The notes beneath the pieces were generated by a model. That model was not told the origin of the DNA and did no database searches. It worked only from the letters and a program-made list of their open reading frames with translations. A stretch of DNA of 64,000 bases from Flavobacterium nitrogenifigens (GTDB lineage Bacteria; Bacteroidota; Bacteroidia; Flavobacteriales; Flavobacteriaceae). The stretch covers positions 40,501-104,500 of the forward strand of contig NZ_QJRI01000164.1 of assembly GCF_003254565.1 (NCBI RefSeq). Reading direction: 5' to 3'. Both the position numbers and the translations under genes were made by a program. Numbering within the stretch: the stretch's first letter is position 1; every line of letters begins with the position of its first letter. Positions 60,001 through 64,000 of the stretch are shown piece after piece.

Positions 60001-63000
60001 TCCTAATGATGTTATAATAACACAATCACCTTCAAATAGTTATATTGCTAATGCAACGGTAGTCCCTGGCAATGATTATGTTTTTACATTTACTACCAAT
60101 AGCACTACATTTCCAAATGGCGGTACATGTACTGGAACTTCAGATTCTGTAAATGTCACTATTTTTAATGGCGCCAGTATTGACCCAGACGCGGGGCCAG
60201 ACCAAACCTTATGTATTAGTGATGTTGGCGGAGTTGCCACAATGAGCGGTAATACCCCTCCTCCTGATGTTACTTCGTTTGAGTGGCGATTTGTTTATCA
60301 GCCTGCAGGTAGTGTAGCCGTTATTGATACGCCTTCTGCACCATTAACTACGGTTTCAAATTTAACCATTCCCGGACTTTATATTTTAGAATGGGTATTC
60401 AAAAGCAACGATTGCCGCTCTCTTTCTGATATAGTAAGGATAGAAATGAATGCCCCTCCAAGTTCTGCCAATGCAGGCCCTGATGATAATGTGGCCTGTC
60501 AGACTACTTATAAAACTGCTGCGGTTCCTCCTACAGTGGGTATAGGAACTTGGACATTTTCTTCTCAGCCTCCTGGCGGAAATGCAGTAATTGACAACCC
60601 GAACAGTCCTGTTACCACTTTATCAAATATTAATGTTTTAGGCACTTACGTTTTAACATGGACAGTTAGCAATGGTCCATTTACAAATCCTTCTTTATGT
60701 CAGCCTACTTCAGATGATGTGTCTATCACTTTTAATGATGTTCCTCCATCTATAGCCAATGCGGGCCCTGATCAAGAACTCTGTGATGTAAATACTGCTA
60801 CCATGAATGCTGCCCCAGTGACATCAGGAGTGGGAGAATGGACTATGGTTTCTGGTCCAAATACAGCTGGAATAGGATCTCCAAACAGTGAAAATTCTCT
60901 AATGCTTGGTCTAGTACCGGGTACTTATGAATTTAAATGGACAGTCACTACAGCCGCTTCAACTAGTTGCATATCTGAAGATACTGTCTTGGTGACCATA
61001 TATGACCAACCTTCAACTGCCAATGCAGGGCCTGATCAAATTAGACCTCAATTTTCTGCTATTAATATGAATGCGGTTGTTCCAACAATAGGAACTGGAA
61101 GCTGGATTCAAACCGCAGGTCCTAGTACAATAGGTTTTACTGATCCTACCAGTCCTACAACTGCTGTAACTGGAACAATTCCTGGCATTTATACACTTCA
61201 GTGGAATGTAACAAATGGAAATTGCGCCGTTTCATCAGATTCAATGAATCTTACAATTCGTGCCGTAGCCGATCTTGAATTAACTAAAACTGTAACGCCA
61301 ACAACTGGCAGTGCTGGCGATGTGGTTACTTTTAACATAAATGTATTTAATAATAATGCATTGGGAGGATCTTCTACTGCTACCAATGTTGCCATACGCG
61401 ACTTTATTCCACTTGGTTTTGCTCTTGTTGCTGGATCTGTTACTTCAGCAGGAGTTTATAATGTTGGAGACAATACAATTACTTGGAGCGGTATAACAAT
61501 TCCAAGCGGAAGCATTTTAAATTTATCATTCAAAGCCACCATATTGCCTACAGGAGGATCTTATGTCAATACAGCAGAGGTTATCGCATCTGACCAATTT
61601 GATCCTGATAGTACGCCAAACAATCAAAATCCTGCAGAAGATGATCAGGATAGCGCTACAGTAGTTCTAGATGTAGCCGATTTATCTCTTCGTAAAACGG
61701 TTTCTCCTAATACTGTAAGCATAAACGACAATGTTATTTTTACAATTTCTGTAACGAACAGCGGACCAAATAACGCGAGCGGAATAACGGTTTCAGACAA
61801 ACTGCCTCCAGGATATACTTATGTGAGTGATAATGGGGCTGGAAAATATAATAGCCTTACAGGAATATGGGATGTTGGAAATTTGAATAATGGAAACACA
61901 CTTTCCTTACAGATTACCGCTAAAGTAAATGTCGTAACATCAATGAATGATTATTTTAATACGGCAGAAATTCAGACAGCACATCAGTTCGACCCAGATA
62001 GCACACCAGGAAACGGACTGCCCGAAGATGATATATCTACAGCTTATGTTTCTCTAAAACAAGCTGATTTGGAACTTACAAAATCTGTAACACCAACTTC
62101 AGCAGCAGCAGGCGAACAGGTTACTTTCACGATTAATGTGCTTAACAATGGCCCAGGAAATGCAACAGGAGTCGGCGTAAAAGATGTTATCCCTGTAGGT
62201 TATACACTTATTCCGGGATCAGTGTCTGCTGGAGGCACCTATCAAGTTGCTACTGCTACACTTGAATGGAGAAATCTAGTATTGCCTGCAAACTCAAATA
62301 TTGATCTTACTTTTAATGCTTTTGTTAATCCTTTGGGAAGCTATCAGAATGTCGCTCAAGTTATAACCAGCGATTTACCAGACCCTGACAGTGTCCCTAA
62401 TAACAATATTGCTTCTGAAGATGATCAAGATGATGCAGAAATCACTTTTATCGGCCCTTCTGCCGACTTATCTTTAGTCAAAGATGTAGTTACAGGCAAT
62501 ACAAGTCCAGTCGTTGGAAGCCAAGTTTCGTTTGAACTTAAAATAACAAATGACGGCCCAAATAATGCAACTGGAGTACAAGTAGCCGATTTGTTGCCTT
62601 CTGGTTTTCAATACGTAAACTACAGTTCTTCTGCCGGAACGTACGACAATACTACTGGAATTTGGAATGTTGGTACAGTTGATGTTGGTGTTACAGAATC
62701 ACTTATTATCGATGCAAAAGTATTGCCAGCAGGAGATTACAAAAATATAGCGCAAGTTTCGGCAAGCAACCTTCCTGATCCAGACAGTACGCCTAATAAT
62801 GACGATGGCGATCAGAGCGAAGATGATGAAGATAATGTGGTTTTAACTCCTATACCTCCAGCAGCAGATTTATCATTAACAAAAACAGTAAGCAATGCTA
62901 CCCCTCTTGTTGGTTCTCTAGTAACGTTTACTATTATCACTACAAACAGTGGCCCTCAAGATGCTGCTCAAGTTCAAGTAACTGATTTACTGCCTTCTGG

Positions 63001-64000
63001 TTATACTTTTGCTACTTTTAGTGCAACAAGCGGAACATATGACAGTACAACTGGTCTTTGGACACTTGATATATTAGAAAGCAGTGAGTCTGAAACATTA
63101 CAGATAAATGCTATAGTTAATCCAACAGGAGATTACACGAATATTGCAGAAGTTACCAATAGTGACACTCCAGATCCTGACTCCACACCAAATAATGGAG
63201 TGCCAACAGAAGATGATTATGGAACAGCAACCACTACTCCAATTCCGCAGTCTTCAGATTTATCTTTAGTTAAAACTGTAAATAACGCTACCCCACTAGT
63301 AGGCTCAGTGGTTACTTTTGAAGTTGTGGTAACCAATAATGGTCCACAAGATAACTTTGGCGTGCAGGTAACAGACGTACTTCCGTCTGGCTATACATTT
63401 ACAGGATCTACCATTTCTACAGGAACTTACAATCCTGTCACAGGAGTATGGACTGTAGGTAATTTAGTGAATGGAGATTCGGAAACACTTCAAATTGTCG
63501 CAAAAGTAAGCCCAAGCGGTGTCTATACTAATACAGCCGAAGTGACCGCAGCTAATCTTCCTGATCCAGATTCGACACCAAATAATGGGATAACAACAGA
63601 AGATGATTACGGAGAAGTTACAACTATACCAGTTCCAACATCAGCAGATTTATCAATCACTAAAACAGTTAACAATATTGCTCCTCTTGTAGGTTCACAG
63701 ATAACTTTCAATATTGAAGTCACAAACTCTGGCCCACAGGAAGCAAATGCTGTAGCTATTACTGATTTATTGCCTTCTGGATATACTTATGTATCGTACA
63801 ATGCAACAACCGGAAGCTATGATTCATTAACAGGAGTTTGGACAGTAGGAAACATGCCTGTTTCAGATTCTTATACTTTACAAATAACAGCCACAGTAAA
63901 TGCTTCAGGCAATTATACTAATAGCGCCGAAGTAACAGCAAGCAGCCAGCCTGATCCAGATTCTACTCCAAACAATGGGGTTACAACAGAAGACGATTAT
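57011..64000 (+). CDS. Giant cell-surface protein with PKD-like and DUF11 repeats, 3' end outside window
   Basis: The frame is open from the ATG at 57011 to the last base (2330 codons) with no stop; an in-frame TGA at 57002 fixes the start. The signal peptide ends LLIFLSIFQTNA-Q. Residues about 30-1410 hold roughly 14 Ig/PKD-like domains of ~90 residues, many starting with NAGPDQ or a close variant and containing paired cysteines (NAGPDQNIC, NAGPDQELC). From residue 1421 seven DUF11-type domains follow, beginning near 1421, 1557, 1686, 1819, 1953, 2083 and 2213. They have ADLSLTKTV-like starts and DPDSTPNN...EDD ends that may bind calcium. Such proteins are exported by T9SS as adhesins; the sorting domain would lie beyond the window. 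Confidence 0.92.
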   Translation, partial: MAQFYFSWRICTLSKKLAFVALLIFLSIFQTNAQNCSVNAGVLNVTICETDALVLTGNNPSPITGTVKWTQISGPAVTINSPTSTSTTVSGYTGGNTYIFRYSATCSDGIVSYQDKVVNVKPITMANAGANITSCPNNNGTLAIIANTPQNTGETGYWEIVGANNAGVVINFPNLATSTISLPATSCGVTTLQWVIEGPEYAPGQRCRTTSQITVTNYGGVKPVSAGPDQTLSNCYTTTQATNLNATYGGCGLNGQNGQWTFVSGPNTPVISNPNANNTGVSNLVEGTYTFRWTVSGACASGNDTVVITVPPATQDVTQLPGGDENIFFCDNTINQVTLIAQTPLYAGETVAWSQVSGDSGAVIVSPTNPTTLVTNIFQGGDPYRFRYTLTNNNTGCIFTKDYIVQYNGPTRTILANNGNDIVGSCNATVFTIPLTVTGTGSNQYRIVSGPPLSPLAPFPTALTDVGNSLTLTLTAPGEYTVEFVRKQTGALTVECDYGFDTLGILVSGDPTPSNAGTDVSLPCGDTTTVLSGVTTDDGLHFWSQLSGPNTATIADNFAVDTSVSNLISGTYVFQYITKGGGATCGFSVATVTVYVSDSTINNVDAGTDQVVCASSQVPLQAVPPANGEMGTWSQVSGPDTITFSDVNNPNAIASGFATANASYELQWTVSYSHPGPSCGAAVSDTVTISTNNNQAPTTSDAGPNACYTSGTTTFNLSGNSPAFGEYGIWSVQPSAGVVFNDVEDPNTMVTVPGNGTYVFTWSISSRLRACIPSQSSVSVTVAETPPVASAGPDQEICGNTITMAATQSGGSIGTWSRISGVGNYTISDIHDPNAVFTFSYSGYYIFRWTVDAGICGQAFDDINLTIGLPPHQANAGPDQNICNNSTVTMAGSSYDSFFELGQWSVLTGSPNQPTIVDPSNPNTAINGLIAGTYTFRWTITAKSIFLCQGTFDDVVVVVDPAANAGIDQTHCDVTSVQLVANENSTGIWSLTSTTGNPNDVIITQSPSNSYIANATVVPGNDYVFTFTTNSTTFPNGGTCTGTSDSVNVTIFNGASIDPDAGPDQTLCISDVGGVATMSGNTPPPDVTSFEWRFVYQPAGSVAVIDTPSAPLTTVSNLTIPGLYILEWVFKSNDCRSLSDIVRIEMNAPPSSANAGPDDNVACQTTYKTAAVPPTVGIGTWTFSSQPPGGNAVIDNPNSPVTTLSNINVLGTYVLTWTVSNGPFTNPSLCQPTSDDVSITFNDVPPSIANAGPDQELCDVNTATMNAAPVTSGVGEWTMVSGPNTAGIGSPNSENSLMLGLVPGTYEFKWTVTTAASTSCISEDTVLVTIYDQPSTANAGPDQIRPQFSAINMNAVVPTIGTGSWIQTAGPSTIGFTDPTSPTTAVTGTIPGIYTLQWNVTNGNCAVSSDSMNLTIRAVADLELTKTVTPTTGSAGDVVTFNINVFNNNALGGSSTATNVAIRDFIPLGFALVAGSVTSAGVYNVGDNTITWSGITIPSGSILNLSFKATILPTGGSYVNTAEVIASDQFDPDSTPNNQNPAEDDQDSATVVLDVADLSLRKTVSPNTVSINDNVIFTISVTNSGPNNASGITVSDKLPPGYTYVSDNGAGKYNSLTGIWDVGNLNNGNTLSLQITAKVNVVTSMNDYFNTAEIQTAHQFDPDSTPGNGLPEDDISTAYVSLKQADLELTKSVTPTSAAAGEQVTFTINVLNNGPGNATGVGVKDVIPVGYTLIPGSVSAGGTYQVATATLEWRNLVLPANSNIDLTFNAFVNPLGSYQNVAQVITSDLPDPDSVPNNNIASEDDQDDAEITFIGPSADLSLVKDVVTGNTSPVVGSQVSFELKITNDGPNNATGVQVADLLPSGFQYVNYSSSAGTYDNTTGIWNVGTVDVGVTESLIIDAKVLPAGDYKNIAQVSASNLPDPDSTPNNDDGDQSEDDEDNVVLTPIPPAADLSLTKTVSNATPLVGSLVTFTIITTNSGPQDAAQVQVTDLLPSGYTFATFSATSGTYDSTTGLWTLDILESSESETLQINAIVNPTGDYTNIAEVTNSDTPDPDSTPNNGVPTEDDYGTATTTPIPQSSDLSLVKTVNNATPLVGSVVTFEVVVTNNGPQDNFGVQVTDVLPSGYTFTGSTISTGTYNPVTGVWTVGNLVNGDSETLQIVAKVSPSGVYTNTAEVTAANLPDPDSTPNNGITTEDDYGEVTTIPVPTSADLSITKTVNNIAPLVGSQITFNIEVTNSGPQEANAVAITDLLPSGYTYVSYNATTGSYDSLTGVWTVGNMPVSDSYTLQITATVNASGNYTNSAEVTASSQPDPDSTPNNGVTTEDDY

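Overview
The window is AT-rich DNA from a member of the Bacteroidetes, most likely Flavobacterium or a close relative. The evidence is: TAnnTTTG-type -7 promoter boxes; a type A C-terminal sorting domain of the type IX secretion system (T9SS) on a large M4 peptidase; a very long surface protein with PKD-like and DUF11 repeats; a YaiO-family outer-membrane barrel; and many palindromic intergenic repeats. No rRNA, tRNA, CRISPR array or complete insertion sequence was seen.

Layout. 0-4 kb: the end of a TPR protein, then four small minus-strand genes (two lipoproteins, one possible Imm26-like immunity protein, one unknown), each followed by a copy of the same ~85-115 bp two-hairpin repeat. 4.2-10.8 kb: a complete tripartite RND efflux operon (adaptor, pump, outer-membrane factor). 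11-15.5 kb: accessory regulators and small enzymes (Crp/Fnr, SMR exporter, two GNATs, LysR, EamA exporter), with three of four copies of a palindromic MITE-like element in 9-15.7 kb. 15.7-24.3 kb: an NtrB/NtrC-like two-component pair divergent from an ABC ATPase and two paralogous MacB/FtsX-type permeases. The gap between them carries a strong sigma-54-type promoter and an upstream palindrome, so the pair probably controls the transporter. 24.6-26.8 kb: an AraC regulator with a DUF417 (RclC-like) membrane protein, and a Rossmann-fold protein. 26.9-30.6 kb: a propeller-type sensor kinase convergent with a LuxR-type response regulator.

30-36.5 kb: a tightly coupled minus-strand operon joining a hybrid kinase, a receiver protein, a YaiO-like TPR/barrel protein, a HEAT-like membrane protein, a processive family 2 glycosyltransferase and a LuxR-type regulator. 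It looks like a polysaccharide synthesis and export module with its own signalling proteins. 36.7-47.8 kb: a Rossmann protein, an outer-membrane barrel, the ~2045-residue M4 peptidase, a 45-residue small ORF, a TPR-LuxR membrane regulator and a nitronate monooxygenase. 48-51.6 kb: stress-type genes (GNAT-MarR pair with a clear operator/promoter overlap, HxlR divergent from a nitroreductase) and a roadblock-like small protein. 51.6-53.2 kb: a hairpin array, a solo transposase zinc-ribbon protein, nested intergenic repeats and a lysine-rich histone-like protein. 53.4-56.6 kb: an AraC regulator, a TetX-like flavin monooxygenase and an Omp85-type barrel. 57.0-64.0 kb: the first 2330 codons of a giant surface protein that runs off the window.

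Most interesting are the gene-plus-hairpin cassette-like array at 1.3-3.5 kb, the four self-complementary MITE-like elements (one with matched extra palindromes in both arms), the sigma-54 regulatory gap at 18.4-18.7 kb, the regulated polysaccharide operon, and the two arrays of hairpins spaced mostly about 50 nt apart.
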